Shown: positions 45,044-54,285, counted from the stretch's first letter. The stretch: 64,000 bases of DNA from Actinoplanes utahensis (GCF_016862455.1 NZ_BOMZ01000042.1:124001-188000); one strand, 5' to 3'. Notes: generated from the letters alone by a model not told the origin. Numbers and translations: made by a program.

Positions 45044-45860
45044 CCCGCCGCCACAGGGTCTCCCGGTCGGCGGCGGAGAAGGTCAGCCCGAAGACCCCGG
45101 ACAGCGCCTCGAAATAGGCTCCCGGCGTGGTCAGCTCGGCACGCGACGGGTCGGCGCCGACCCGCTTCAGGGTGCTGCCGCGCAGGATGTCGACGCCTGT
45201 CGCGTCCCGGCGCAGCACCGCCGGCACCCGCACGAACCCCGACTCCGGCGACGTGGACAGCTCCTCGTGCTTGGCGGCGAACTCCGACATCCGGGCCGGC
45301 TCGGACCGGAAGTCCATGCCGTGGAAGGTGCCGGACGGGTCGTGGTCGAACCGCCAGCCGCCCGGCTCCACGTCGGAGGGCCGCAGCGTGTACCGGAACG
45401 GCCCCTGCCGGTACTCCCCCGCGACCAGCGGCAACGGCCCGTGCAGCCCGTCGCCCATGCCCAGGTCGACGAGCCACTCCCCGTCGGGCGCCGCCGCCGA
45501 CGGCAGGCCGGTGACCGTGAGGACGAGGTGGCTGGCGTTCGCCCCGGCCGGGTCCTCGGGCCGCCCCTGCACCCCGCCGACGTGGCGGGTGACGGTGTAA
45601 CCCAGCGCCCGCAGCAGCGCCGAGAAGGCCCCGTTCAGGTGGAAGCAGTAGCCGCCGCGCCCGGCCACCACCCGCCGCAGCGACTCGGCCGGGCAGACCG
45701 TGGTGGGGCGGCCCAGCTGGATCTCCAGACATTCGTACGGCACGCGCTCGGCGTGCGCCCGGTGCAGCCTGTCCAGGGCTTCGGCGCTCGGCCGGTGACC
45801 GGCCAGCTCGGGCAGGCCGAGCCGGGTGAGATAACCGGGGACATCGATGGTGTCGGGCAT
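44988..45860 (-). CDS. Arylamine N-acetyltransferase
   Basis: 290 residues, normal length. Catalytic triad context: GRGGYCFHLNGAFSALL (Cys near 70), ASHLVLTV (His near 110) and WLVDLGMGD (Asp near 130). It moves acetyl or related acyl groups from CoA to arylamines or hydrazines; in producers, relatives close amide rings of ansamycins, but no such cluster is visible. TAGCGT at -12 to -7 and no SD suggest a leaderless mRNA. 3' overlap of 56 bp with the HxlR gene. Confidence 0.9.
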   Translation of the reverse strand: MPDTIDVPGYLTRLGLPELAGHRPSAEALDRLHRAHAERVPYECLEIQLGRPTTVCPAESLRRVVAGRGGYCFHLNGAFSALLRALGYTVTRHVGGVQGRPEDPAGANASHLVLTVTGLPSAAAPDGEWLVDLGMGDGLHGPLPLVAGEYRQGPFRYTLRPSDVEPGGWRFDHDPSGTFHGMDFRSEPARMSEFAAKHEELSTSPESGFVRVPAVLRRDATGVDILRGSTLKRVGADPSRAELTTPGAYFEALSGVFGLTFSAADRETLWRRVSEAERPDRDGAAPRVSP

Positions 45861-45942
45861 GCCGACACGCTAACGCGGTGTCCACGAACGTTCGCCGGCT
45901 CTAGGCTTGCTTTGCGCCTAGCGTCGTCTATAAAGTGGTCGC

Positions 45943-46164
45943 ATGCCTAGGCAGCGGGTGGAGGGTGCCGGTCCGGTGGTGCATCGCACCGCCCGGATCA
46001 GCCTGCGCCTCACGCGCGCAGCGGCAGCGATGTTTCGGTCTGCTGCGCTCCGCCGGTGACGTGTGGGCCTGCGTCCTGGAGATCAACGCTTGGCGGCGGC
46101 GGCGCGGTGACAAGCCGGTGGCCGGCTACCAGGACTTGTGCCGTCTGCTGTCCGAGTCCAACCC
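45943..46164 (+). pseudogene. Remnant of a TnpB-type transposon protein, frameshifted
   Basis: From ATG 45943 one frame reads MPRQRVEGAGPVVHRTARIS and on to LRLTRA (about 46020); the next frame then continues as QRQRCFGLLRSAGDVWACVL, EINAWRRRRGDKPVAGYQDL and CRLLSESNP, ending near 46164. Together this is the N-terminus of IS200/IS605-family TnpB. A net one-base shift near 46012-46020 and loss of everything after about 75 residues make it dead. TTGCTT-16-TATAAA (45907-45934) and a CTAGGC/GCCTAG stem (45901-45921) precede it. Confidence 0.72.
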
Positions 46165-46216
46165 GGTGAACGTAGGTGGACACCGCACTAGCCAACGGGT
46201 ACGACATGATCATTGG

Positions 46217-46777
46217 GTGGCGAAACTGATCGAACACCTGGAGTCGTACCTCGGAACCATCCAGGGCGGCTATTCCGGCGACGAGAGAACGCCGGAGGGC
46301 GTCGGGGTCGTCTCGTTCGGCCCGGACGTGCCGTTGCCCGGCGTTCTCACCCTGACGACCCTGGGTCTCTCCCGGCACCACCTGAGCCTGCCGGACGGCG
46401 GTCACGTACACCAGGAACTGCTGATGCACGTGACCGGCGAGGACGAGGCGTACATTCCCTCGGCGCTGTGGGCCATCGCGAGCCGGATGATCGAGCGCGG
46501 CTGGGCGCTGCCGCACGGCCAGGTGATCACGAGCGGTCCGGTGGTGCCGGGGGCGACGGTCACCGGGCTGCTGGCGATCAACCCGATGTTCCTGCCGAGC
46601 GGGTTCGCGGTCTGCGAGGGCATCGAGGAGGACACCGCGGCGGTCGTCGTCTGGCTGGCCCCGCTCACCGCCGAGGAGATCGCCTTCGCCAAGGAGCACG
46701 GCGGGGAGGCGCTGGTGGAGATCTTCACCGAGCACGAGACGAACCTCTCCGACCTGCGGCGCGACGGTGCCACTTAA
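46217..46777 (+). CDS. Suppressor-of-fused (SUFU) domain protein
   Basis: 186 residues from GTG 46217. TLTTLGLSRHHLSLPDG, HQELLMHVTGEDE, LPHGQVITSGPVVPGATVTG and FLPSGFAVCEGIEE follow the bacterial SUFU domain, often an immunity-like or unknown partner module. No partner toxin is visible beside it. The frame is open upstream into the tnpB remnant, by chance in phase; I place the start where SUFU homology begins. No SD. Ten nt separate it from the MFS gene, so both may be co-transcribed. Confidence 0.8.
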   Translation: MAKLIEHLESYLGTIQGGYSGDERTPEGVGVVSFGPDVPLPGVLTLTTLGLSRHHLSLPDGGHVHQELLMHVTGEDEAYIPSALWAIASRMIERGWALPHGQVITSGPVVPGATVTGLLAINPMFLPSGFAVCEGIEEDTAAVVVWLAPLTAEEIAFAKEHGGEALVEIFTEHETNLSDLRRDGAT

Positions 46778-46786
46778 GATCCGCGA

Positions 46787-47989
46787 GTGACGGTCAGTGA
46801 CATCGCCCGGCGCCGGCCGGTCATCACCCTGCTGGTCGTGTGCCAGAGCAGCATCGGGCTGATCTTCGGCGGGATCGGGCTGTTCCTGCCGGTGATCCGC
46901 ACCGACCTGGGGATCAGCTTCACCGAGGCGGGCACCCTGGCGGCGGCGAGCAACCTGACGTACGCGCTGATGCAGATCCCGTCGGGATATCTGGCCGACC
47001 GGTTCACGCCGCGCCGGCTGTTCCTGATCGGGATGCTGGGCATGAACGTCCTGGCGGCGCTGTTCGCGGTGCTCGACTCGTACCCCCTGTTGTTGATCGA
47101 TCAGGCCTTGGCCGGGGTGTTCCGCGCCCTGGTGTTCATGCCCGGCATGCTGCTGATGACCGGTTTGTTCCCGCCGGGCCGGCGAGCCACCGCGATGGGC
47201 CTGTACGTGGTCGGCGGCTTCTCGTCGAACATCCTGCTCAGCCTGGTCGGCCCGCTGCTGGTCGGCCCGCTCGGCTGGCGCCTGCTGTTCGCGCTGTTCG
47301 CCGGGTTCGGCCTGCTCACCCTGGTCCTCTATCGGTTCCTGGCCGGACCCGCGGCGAGAGAGCCCGCACGGAGCCCGGCCCGGTTCAGCGAGCTTCCCGG
47401 CCTGCTCCGGCAGCGGATCGTGCAGTTGACCGCGGTCGTCCAGTTCACCCGGCTGGCCGTCGCGCAGGGTTTCACCTTCTGGCTGCCGACCTACCTCGTC
47501 GTCGACCGCGGTCAGTCGCTGGCCACCGCCGGTCTGGTCGCGGCGCTGGCCTCGGCGATCAGCGCGCCGGTCAACTACCTGGGCGGATACCTCTCCGACC
47601 GGATCGGCCGGCCGCTGCTGATCATCGGCGTCTCGCTGAGCGTGCTGACCGCCGGGCTGGCGCTGCTCACCTACGTGCCCGGCATGCTCGGGGTGCTCGG
47701 CGTGGTGGCGCTGATCTCGGTGTCGATCCAGGTGTACTTCGGGCCGCTGTTCGCGCTGCCGCTGCAGGTGCTCGGGGATCGCAACGCCGGCCTGATCAGC
47801 GGTCTCGGCAACTTCTGGGCCAATCTCGGCGGCTTCGCGTTCGTGTACGCGCTGGGCGCGGTCAAGGACGTCACCGACTCGTTCCGGGCCGGGTTCGTCA
47901 GCCTGGCCGTGCTCTGCGTGGTGGCGCTGGTCGCCGCCCGGCTGACCCGGCCGCTCCTCGCCGGTGCGCATGGGAGCGCTCCCCAGTAA
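46787..47989 (+). CDS. MFS transporter (nitrate/sugar-phosphate-like fold)
   Basis: 400 residues, 12 helices. IPSGYLADRFTPRRLFLIG as motif A after helix 2 and YLGGYLSDRIGRPLLIIGV as its repeat in the second half. Substrate not predictable. GTG start with GCGA upstream, no clear SD; 9-nt gap after SUFU and 9 nt before the small membrane protein, suggesting one operon of three genes. Confidence 0.86.
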   Translation: MTVSDIARRRPVITLLVVCQSSIGLIFGGIGLFLPVIRTDLGISFTEAGTLAAASNLTYALMQIPSGYLADRFTPRRLFLIGMLGMNVLAALFAVLDSYPLLLIDQALAGVFRALVFMPGMLLMTGLFPPGRRATAMGLYVVGGFSSNILLSLVGPLLVGPLGWRLLFALFAGFGLLTLVLYRFLAGPAAREPARSPARFSELPGLLRQRIVQLTAVVQFTRLAVAQGFTFWLPTYLVVDRGQSLATAGLVAALASAISAPVNYLGGYLSDRIGRPLLIIGVSLSVLTAGLALLTYVPGMLGVLGVVALISVSIQVYFGPLFALPLQVLGDRNAGLISGLGNFWANLGGFAFVYALGAVKDVTDSFRAGFVSLAVLCVVALVAARLTRPLLAGAHGSAPQ

Positions 47990-47998
47990 GCTGCGCGG

Positions 47999-48391
47999 AT
48001 GGCCCTGCTCCTCGACGCCGCGAACATCATCGGCGGCCTGCTGCTCGCGATCCCGCTGCTGGGACGCTTCCCCGCGATCGGCCGCGCGATCGGGCACATC
48101 ACCCGGTGGCGCTGGCTGATCGGCATCGTCGCGCTGGTCGCCGGCGGCTACTACCTGATCGTGCACCTGATCTCCGGGCCGCACCTGTTCCACTTCGAGG
48201 TGGTCGGCATCGCGGTCGGCGTCATCCTGGCCTGGGAGCGGCTGACCAACAAGCGGCCGCTGGTCCCGGCCGGCGCCCCTGGTGCGCCGCAGCCCGCCCC
48301 GGCCGAGATCTCCGGAACCCCGCTGATCATCGCGATCTTCGGCATCATCGCGATCATCGTCGGCCTGCAGGGCCTGCTGACCCCGAACTAG
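47999..48391 (+). CDS. Small membrane protein, three helices, unknown family
   Basis: 130 residues. Helices near 8-28, 38-60 and 65-82, a Pro/Ala-rich linker (VPAGAPGAPQPAPAEISG) and a last helix LIIAIFGIIAIIVGLQGLL. No domain recognised. It closes the SUFU-MFS run and is followed, after 172 nt, by a very strong hairpin shared with the convergent monooxygenase gene. Confidence 0.7.
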   Translation: MALLLDAANIIGGLLLAIPLLGRFPAIGRAIGHITRWRWLIGIVALVAGGYYLIVHLISGPHLFHFEVVGIAVGVILAWERLTNKRPLVPAGAPGAPQPAPAEISGTPLIIAIFGIIAIIVGLQGLLTPN

Positions 48392-48563
48392 ACCGGGCCG
48401 ACGCCGGCTTACGGCGGTTCGCCCGCTTCCGGTCCGCGGCGGTTCTCTCCCACCACGCTCCGGTACGGGCCACACAACGTCCCGTGCCTCGCGGCGACAA
48501 CGGCAGGCATCCCCTCCCGGCCGCCCCTCGGGTGCGCGTCATGCATGCCCGTCCGGGTCACCC

Positions 48564-48620
48564 CCGGCTGGTTGTGGTTGCTGTCTCAGCTGCGCCGAGA
48601 CAGCAGCCACAACCAGCCGG
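48564..48620. terminator. 24-bp hairpin between convergent genes
   Basis: Arms 48564-48587 and 48597-48620 pair over 24 bp with a single G-U wobble and a 9-nt loop. It stands between the plus-strand gene ending at 48391 and the minus-strand gene ending at 48641. The 172 bp before it (48392-48563) show no gene. Confidence 0.85.
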
Positions 48621-48640
48621 ACAGAACCGGCACCGGCCTG

Positions 48641-49738
48641 CTACGGCGTGGGGAACGGGTGCCGCAGGGTCGCGTACGTCTCCCGGTAGGTCTTCGGGCC
48701 GATCACCGGCAGCACCAGGTCCCGCAGCCACACCGGCAGCGCCGCGGCCCGCGCGAACCGGTCCGTCGCCGCCCGCACGTGCGCCACCCGCTCCCGGCGC
48801 AGCCCTTCGTAGGCGGCGCCGACGGTATCCCAGTCCGCACCGGCGAGGAGGTCCGCCAGGACCAGGCCGTCCTCGACGGCGAGCGCCGCGCCCTGCGCCC
48901 ACACCGGGGCGGTCGCGTGGGCGGCGTCCCCGACGAGCACGCAGCGTCCCGCCGACCAGGTCCCGGTGCGGACCTCTTCGATCGGCGAGTGGTAGAGGTC
49001 GGTCAGCCCGTCCAGGACCTCGCGGACCGGCCGTGGATAGGACCGGAACGTGTCGTGCAGCCAGGACACGTCCGAGCTGACCGCGCGGCCGCCGGTCGCG
49101 GACGCGTACCCGTACACCTGATCGTCGTCGACCGGGATCAACAGGATCGCGCCGCCCGAGCCGCTCCACACCGTCCAGCAGCCGACTCCCGGGTTCGGCG
49201 CCATGAACCGCCAGCTCGCCGCGCTGAGCAGCGACTCCCGGATGCCGTCGCCGCCGATCGCGCCGGTCCGGACCACCGAACGCACCCCGTCGGCGCCGGC
49301 CACGAACCCGAAGTGCTGCCGGGTGTCGTCGCCGAAGCTCACCTCGGCCCCACCGGCCACCGGGCGCACCGCGGTGACCTCGACCGGCCGCCGCACCGGC
49401 ACGTCGAGCCCGTCGGCGAGAAGAGCGAGGAGATCCGAGCGGCGTACGCACCTGGGGCGTGCCTCCGGACCCCAGAACGCGTCCTCGTCGACGGCGAACA
49501 GCAGCCGGTCCTTCCTGGTCCGGTACTCCCGCCGGCCGGTCGGCCGCCCCAGCTTCTGCAGCCCGTCCGCGAGCCCGAGCGCCGCGAACGCCGCCACCGC
49601 GTTGCCCGGCAGGTTGATCGCCAGCCCGCCGCCGGCGGCGGGACTCCGCTCGGCCACGGTCACCGGCACGTCCCGCCGCCGCAGCGCCCGCGCCAGGGCG
49701 AGTCCCGCGATGCCACCGCCGACCACAAGTACGTCCAT
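48641..49738 (-). CDS. FAD-dependent monooxygenase (PHBH-type)
   Basis: 365 residues. MDVLVVGGGIAGLALARAL is the FAD-binding Rossmann motif (GGGIAG 7-12); GADGVRSVVR is the DG motif and CVLVGDAAHATAPVWAQGAA the GD motif. These enzymes hydroxylate aromatic or polyketide-like substrates with NADPH and O2. ATG 49738 begins the Rossmann strand; an upstream start would add a non-homologous tail. Single gene; 174 bp of noncoding sequence lie upstream of it, before the nuclease end. Confidence 0.88.
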   Translation of the reverse strand: MDVLVVGGGIAGLALARALRRRDVPVTVAERSPAAGGGLAINLPGNAVAAFAALGLADGLQKLGRPTGRREYRTRKDRLLFAVDEDAFWGPEARPRCVRRSDLLALLADGLDVPVRRPVEVTAVRPVAGGAEVSFGDDTRQHFGFVAGADGVRSVVRTGAIGGDGIRESLLSAASWRFMAPNPGVGCWTVWSGSGGAILLIPVDDDQVYGYASATGGRAVSSDVSWLHDTFRSYPRPVREVLDGLTDLYHSPIEEVRTGTWSAGRCVLVGDAAHATAPVWAQGAALAVEDGLVLADLLAGADWDTVGAAYEGLRRERVAHVRAATDRFARAAALPVWLRDLVLPVIGPKTYRETYATLRHPFPTP

Positions 49739-49912
49739 GACCCACCAGGCTGCCGTCAATCGACCGCTATCGGTGGCTGATGCCAAAAATCAGACAGTGT
49801 GGGTACGGATGCACGCCATGCCGGCCTGGCGCCGGCCGAGGTCATGACTCGCTGCCGGCACGGTCGTCCGGGATCCGAGCAGCCGGGCGGTCGGCGCCGC
49901 CCGGCCGTTCGA

Positions 49913-51157
49913 TCAGCGGATGCTCAGGTCGGCCCAGACGAGACGGTGGTCGGAGGTGGGGTAACCGCCGACCGCCGACCAGGCCGGGCTGTACACGCCG
50001 GACAGCCGGGCCAGCGGGTCGGCCTGCACCGGCCAGAACACGCCCGCGTCCCGGATCCGCAGGTTCCTGCGCGGCAGCACGTAGTCGGCGCGCAGGTTGC
50101 CGGGCGCGGTGTCGGCGAAGTCGGCCGTGTCGTTCGCCGGGTCTCCGGTGTGGGTGAGGTTCGCCCCGCCCTGCAGGACCGCCGCCTCCGGCCCGCCCGC
50201 GCTGTCCGGGCTGACCCGGGTGTTGATCAGCGGGTGGGCGAGCAGCTGGTTGATCGCGCCGTCGTAGGAGTCGCCGTCGTACGGGTCGGCGTTCTGGTCG
50301 CCGGCGATCACGAACGGCTCACCGGCCCGCAGGCCACCGCGGCGACCCCGGTCGTCGTAGATGTACGACGAGGTCTTCCCGGGCGTCACGTAGTCGGCCC
50401 AGAAGCGGATCTCGTCGTGGTTGCGGCGCCCGTTGCGGTCCTCGGGCCCGTCGAAGGTGGGCGGGGTCGGGTGCGAGGTGAGGAAGTGGACCGTACGCTT
50501 GCCGATCCGGACCGGCACGTCCCAGTGGCTCTTCGACGACAGCCGCAGCACCGCCCGCTCCTGCGCCGAGTAGAAGCCGTCCGGGATCAGGTTGCCCGGC
50601 ATGTCCTTCCACTTGAACAGCTGGAACGTACGGATCGCCCGGTGGTCGATCGGGTACTTCGAGTAGACGACCATGCCGTACTGGCCGGGGAAGAGACCGT
50701 AGCCGTACGCGTCGTCGGCGTACGAGGCGTCGCCCGGGGTGGTGTCGGTGACGCCGTTGCCGTTGAGGTCGAACCCGCTGGCGACGCCGGTGTTGACCGG
50801 GGCGGTCCACCGGTACGGGTACCGCTGGGCGCGCGCCCCGTTCTGCGGGACGGCCAGGAAGTTGTCGGCGAACAGCCGCGCCGCCTCCGGGTCGTGGTCG
50901 AACTCGTTGATCAGCACCACGTCCGGGGCGGCCCGCTGGATGACCTCGGCCACGTTCCTCGCCTGCCGGCGGTAGACGTCGTCCACGTCCGGGTTGGCCA
51001 GGTGTTCCCGCAGCTGCCCTTCGGCCGGCCGATTCAGGGACAGGTTGTATGTCGCGAACCGCACCTCGCGATCGCGATGGCCGCCGCCGGCGAGCGCGGG
51101 GGTGCCGCTGCCGATCAGTGCCGCGCCGAGGAGTGCGGTGAAGAGAAGACGCTTCAT
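49913..51157 (-). CDS. Secreted endonuclease/exonuclease/phosphatase-family protein
   Basis: 414 residues. Signal peptide MKRLLFTALLGAALIGSGTP with a cut near ALA-GG (23-24). The DNase I-like fold shows RFATYNLSLNRP, VVLINEFDHD (metal Glu), VIAGDQNADPYDGDSYD (active-site Asp-Asn) and TSDHRLVWADL (catalytic Asp-His). This branch of actinobacterial EEP proteins is often called 'endonuclease'; phosphodiester or sphingomyelin-type substrates are possible. Weak SD. Monocistronic. Confidence 0.85.
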   Translation of the reverse strand: MKRLLFTALLGAALIGSGTPALAGGGHRDREVRFATYNLSLNRPAEGQLREHLANPDVDDVYRRQARNVAEVIQRAAPDVVLINEFDHDPEAARLFADNFLAVPQNGARAQRYPYRWTAPVNTGVASGFDLNGNGVTDTTPGDASYADDAYGYGLFPGQYGMVVYSKYPIDHRAIRTFQLFKWKDMPGNLIPDGFYSAQERAVLRLSSKSHWDVPVRIGKRTVHFLTSHPTPPTFDGPEDRNGRRNHDEIRFWADYVTPGKTSSYIYDDRGRRGGLRAGEPFVIAGDQNADPYDGDSYDGAINQLLAHPLINTRVSPDSAGGPEAAVLQGGANLTHTGDPANDTADFADTAPGNLRADYVLPRRNLRIRDAGVFWPVQADPLARLSGVYSPAWSAVGGYPTSDHRLVWADLSIR

Positions 51158-51256
51158 TCCTCAGGTGGGTACCGGAGTGTCCGGCCCGGGCGCAATGGCG
51201 TTCACCAATCGATCATCGAGTGTTCTCGGCCGGCGGTGACCGGACGGCCACGCCTC

Positions 51257-51601
51257 TCAGCCGGCGGTGGTGAGGTAACCCGCCGTCAGCGCGGCGATCA
51301 CCAGTGGCAGGGCGACCCGCGCCGGGCCGTCCTGGCACACGTACCGCAGCCCGGCCACGATCACCATCGAGATGATCATTACGACCGAGGCGGCGATCCC
51401 GAGCGCCGGGACGACGAGGCCGGCCGCCATCCCGAGGCCACCGAGGATCAGCAGGGCGGAGAACTTGCGGTACTCCGACACCGAGACCCCGAAGTGGTAC
51501 GCCGCCGCATGCTGCTCCTGATCGCTCGCGGCGAGGCGGGCGATCCCCTGAACACCGAAGAACACGACGACGATGCCGGCCAGCACGGTGTTCACGGTCA
51601 T
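51257..51601 (-). CDS. DoxX-like small membrane protein
   Basis: 114 residues, four helices: VNTVLAGIVVVFFGVQGIARL, KFSALLILGGLGMAAGLVVP, LGIAASVVMIISMVIVAGL and ALPLVIAALTAGYLTT. The layout (helix 1, loop, FSALLILGGLGMAAG) fits DoxX-like proteins, linked with redox or thiol metabolism, but the family is broad. It starts 49 nt after the TetR regulator's stop on the same strand and is its probable target. Confidence 0.75.
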   Translation of the reverse strand: MTVNTVLAGIVVVFFGVQGIARLAASDQEQHAAAYHFGVSVSEYRKFSALLILGGLGMAAGLVVPALGIAASVVMIISMVIVAGLRYVCQDGPARVALPLVIAALTAGYLTTAG

Positions 51602-51650
51602 CCCCCGTTCAGGGCAAGCTGCACAGACACGTGCAGGCTAATTTTCCTGC

Positions 51651-52322
51651 TCACCCCTGTGCAACATTCTGTGACACGCTCCGCACCTCGCCATCGCCAT
51701 CCGGCGGGACGTGGCGCACCTGGGACGCCCGCCGGGTCGCCGCCTCCGCCTCGGCGACCGGCAGACCCGCCGCCACCAGCACCGCGACCGCCGCGCGGGC
51801 CCCGCCCTCGGCCCACAGCCCGTCGTTGACCGCCTGCATCATCGCCAGGGTCATCGCCTGGAGGTTCGCGCTCAGCACCGGCAACGGCAGGTGGGTGGCG
51901 AACCGGCCACTCTCCCGGGCCCGTGCCAGCAGCGTGGAACTCTGCGCCGCGATCGGATGCAGCAGCTCCCGCAGCCCGGCCGTCCCGAGGTTGCTCTCGG
52001 CCAGGGAGATCAGCAGCCGGTACTGCTCGCCGGCCGCCCACACGGTCAGCGCGTAGTCGGCGAGCGCCACCTCCGGTTCGAGTCCATCCCGATCGGTACG
52101 CCCCAGCGCCGCGAGAAGGTCCGCCGCGCACCTGTCGGCCAGCCCGGCGAGCAACTCGTCCCGGTTCGGGAAGTGCGCGTACACCGTCCGCCGGACCACC
52201 CCGGCGGCCTGCGCCAGATCGTCCATGCTCGCCCCCGGCTGCCGTGCCAGCAGTGTCCGTGCCGCCCGCAGGATCCGGTCCCGGTTCTCCTCCGCGTCCC
52301 GCCGCCGCCTGCCGTCACTCAC
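51651..52322 (-). CDS. TetR-family transcriptional regulator
   Basis: 223 residues from GTG 52322, which has GGAGG 7 nt upstream; the in-frame ATG at 52340 has GGGAG touching it and is less likely. HTH: RDRILRAARTLLARQPGASM, DDLAQAAGVVRRTVYAHFPN. The C-terminal domain (ADYALTVWAAGEQYRLLISL, TLAMMQAVNDGLWAEGG) binds an unknown ligand. Operon with the DoxX-like gene, which it likely represses together with itself. Confidence 0.85.
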   Translation of the reverse strand: MSDGRRRRDAEENRDRILRAARTLLARQPGASMDDLAQAAGVVRRTVYAHFPNRDELLAGLADRCAADLLAALGRTDRDGLEPEVALADYALTVWAAGEQYRLLISLAESNLGTAGLRELLHPIAAQSSTLLARARESGRFATHLPLPVLSANLQAMTLAMMQAVNDGLWAEGGARAAVAVLVAAGLPVAEAEAATRRASQVRHVPPDGDGEVRSVSQNVAQG

Positions 52323-52727
<405 letters not shown>

Positions 52728-53381
52728 ATGTGGACGTACCGTTGGTTAATGGCGCGCTGGGCCACCCCCAGCCTGCGGGATCTGCTGGAGACGGCCGGGC
52801 CTGACGGGCGGGCCGAGGCTCTCACCGAACTACGCGCCGCGCTCGCCGGACGAGACGTCCCGCTCGACACGGCCGGCCCGGCCCGGATCGCCGCGGCCCT
52901 GCTGGACGAGATCGCCGAGCCGTACCTGCTGCAGCGGCGATCGGTGGACCGGCCGGACGCCACCCGGCTCGCCAGCACCCCCACCGGACGGGATCTGCGC
53001 GACCGTCAGGTCCGTTTCGCCGAGCGGATGCGCCGTCGCGCCGTCGGCGTGCTGGGCGCCGAGCCGCCGGGCACCCCGGACGCCACCCACGTGCGGTACC
53101 TGTGCATCGCCACCGGGATGCTGCTGTTCGGTGACTGCTACGAGCTCATCGCGCTGATCGTGACGTTCCCGTTCGACGAGCGCGGCGATCCGCGGCGGCG
53201 TCAGGGTGCCCGGGACACCGGGATGGCGGTGCAGGCCGCAGCCGCCACCCGCACCCTTCTCGAGGTCGGGCTGGACACTCTGGACACCACCTACCTGACG
53301 GAGTGGGTCCGGATCATGGCCGACGCCCGCGAGATCGAACTGCGCCCCCTTCTCGTCCGATGGCGCCAGTGGGCGCCCTGA
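52728..53381 (+). CDS. Hypothetical protein, 217 residues
   Basis: Helical, Arg- and Leu-rich protein: ATPSLRDLLETAGPDGRAEA, LRDRQVRFAERMRRRAVGVL, THVRYLCIATGMLLFGDCYE and YLTEWVRIMADAREIELRPL. Two cysteines flank the central moderately hydrophobic part. I recognise no domain. ATG 52728 or 52749 (MARWATPS) may start it; no SD at either. Codon use looks normal for the region, so I think it is real. Confidence 0.62.
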   Translation: MWTYRWLMARWATPSLRDLLETAGPDGRAEALTELRAALAGRDVPLDTAGPARIAAALLDEIAEPYLLQRRSVDRPDATRLASTPTGRDLRDRQVRFAERMRRRAVGVLGAEPPGTPDATHVRYLCIATGMLLFGDCYELIALIVTFPFDERGDPRRRQGARDTGMAVQAAAATRTLLEVGLDTLDTTYLTEWVRIMADAREIELRPLLVRWRQWAP

Positions 53382-53413
53382 CGCGACACCCCGGCTCCTC
53401 CACATTGACTTTC

Positions 53414-53436
53414 CAACTCGGAATGTGATTGAGTTG
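53414..53436 (+). promoter_or_regulatory. CAACTC-N11-GAGTTG palindrome over a promoter
   Basis: TTGACT (53405-53410) is a good -35; 18 nt later TTGAGT overlaps the right palindrome arm as possible -10. The ATG at 53442 follows with no SD. The palindrome is the likely operator for the small winged-helix protein encoded second in this unit. Confidence 0.65.
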
Positions 53437-53441
53437 CCGTC

Positions 53442-53885
53442 ATGGAAAACAATGCTGCCGAGCAGCTCACCGCCATTGCCGACGCCCGCTCCACCGTCGC
53501 CGGACGCCTGGTCACCCCGGGGTGGTACCACCCGGTCCTCGGCGCCGCCCTCGCCGGTTATGTGACCGCGCTGGGCTTCGGCGGCGATGCCGCCGGGCTC
53601 ATCGCGGGCATGCTGTTCATCACGACCACCCTCCTGCTGATGAAGGCCTACCGGGAGCGGACCGGGGTCTGGGTGTCCGGCTTCCGCGGCGGCCGGACGG
53701 GCCGGTGGTCGTTCGCGATGGGCGGGCTCGTCGGCGCGGTGCTGCTGGGCACCTGGGCCACCACCGCCTACACCGACTCCCGCTGGCCGATCGGGGTGCT
53801 CGCCGTCCTCGCGTTCGCCGGGACGGTCCTGCTGGGCCGCGGTTTCGACGCCGCCCTCCGCGCCGAGCTCCGCTCCGCCGCATGA
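53442..53885 (+). CDS. Membrane protein, four helices, partner of a winged-helix regulator
   Basis: 147 residues. Polar start MENNAAEQLTAIADARSTVA, then helix pairs near 30-48, 52-68, 92-110 and 117-135, with KAYRERTGVWVSGFRGGRTG in the central cytoplasmic loop. Similar small proteins often precede MarR-like regulators in actinobacteria; function unknown. Start at ATG after a palindromic promoter; stop overlaps the regulator's ATG (ATGA). Confidence 0.75.
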   Translation: MENNAAEQLTAIADARSTVAGRLVTPGWYHPVLGAALAGYVTALGFGGDAAGLIAGMLFITTTLLLMKAYRERTGVWVSGFRGGRTGRWSFAMGGLVGAVLLGTWATTAYTDSRWPIGVLAVLAFAGTVLLGRGFDAALRAELRSAA

Positions 53886-54166
53886 CCAGCACGTTCGACG
53901 AGACCATCCACGCACCGCACCGGCTGCGGATCTGCGCCTCCCTGGACGCCACCGACAGCACCGAGTTCGGCGTGCTGCGCGACATGCTCGGCGTCGCCGA
54001 CTCGGTGCTCAGCAAACATCTGAAGGTCCTGCAGGACGCCGGCCACGTCACCATCACCAAGCCGACCGGCCGCGGCCGGGTGAAGACCTGGGTGAGCCTG
54101 ACCCCGTCCGGCCGGAAAGCCTACGCCGGTCACGTCGCCGCCCTTCGCGCCATGATCGACGGCTGA
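53882..54166 (+). CDS. Small winged-helix transcriptional regulator (MarR/HTH_34-like)
   Basis: 94 residues, essentially only the DNA-binding domain: HAPHRLRICASLDATDSTEF, GVLRDMLGVADSVLSKHLKV, LQDAGHVTITKPTGRGRVKT and WVSLTPSGRKAYAGHVAAL. Coupled by ATGA to the membrane protein, it probably represses the pair through the palindrome at 53414-53436. No ligand domain, so the signal may come through the membrane protein. Confidence 0.82.
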   Translation: MTSTFDETIHAPHRLRICASLDATDSTEFGVLRDMLGVADSVLSKHLKVLQDAGHVTITKPTGRGRVKTWVSLTPSGRKAYAGHVAALRAMIDG

Positions 54167-54285
54167 CGTCCGCAAGATCTGGACAGCGCGCCGCCCGCCA
54201 CTCCCCCGACCGCCCCCGGCGAGGCGGCGGGGACAGCCGCCACATCCCGGCAACGGACATCGAACTTCTTCGGCGCCGAGGCTGT

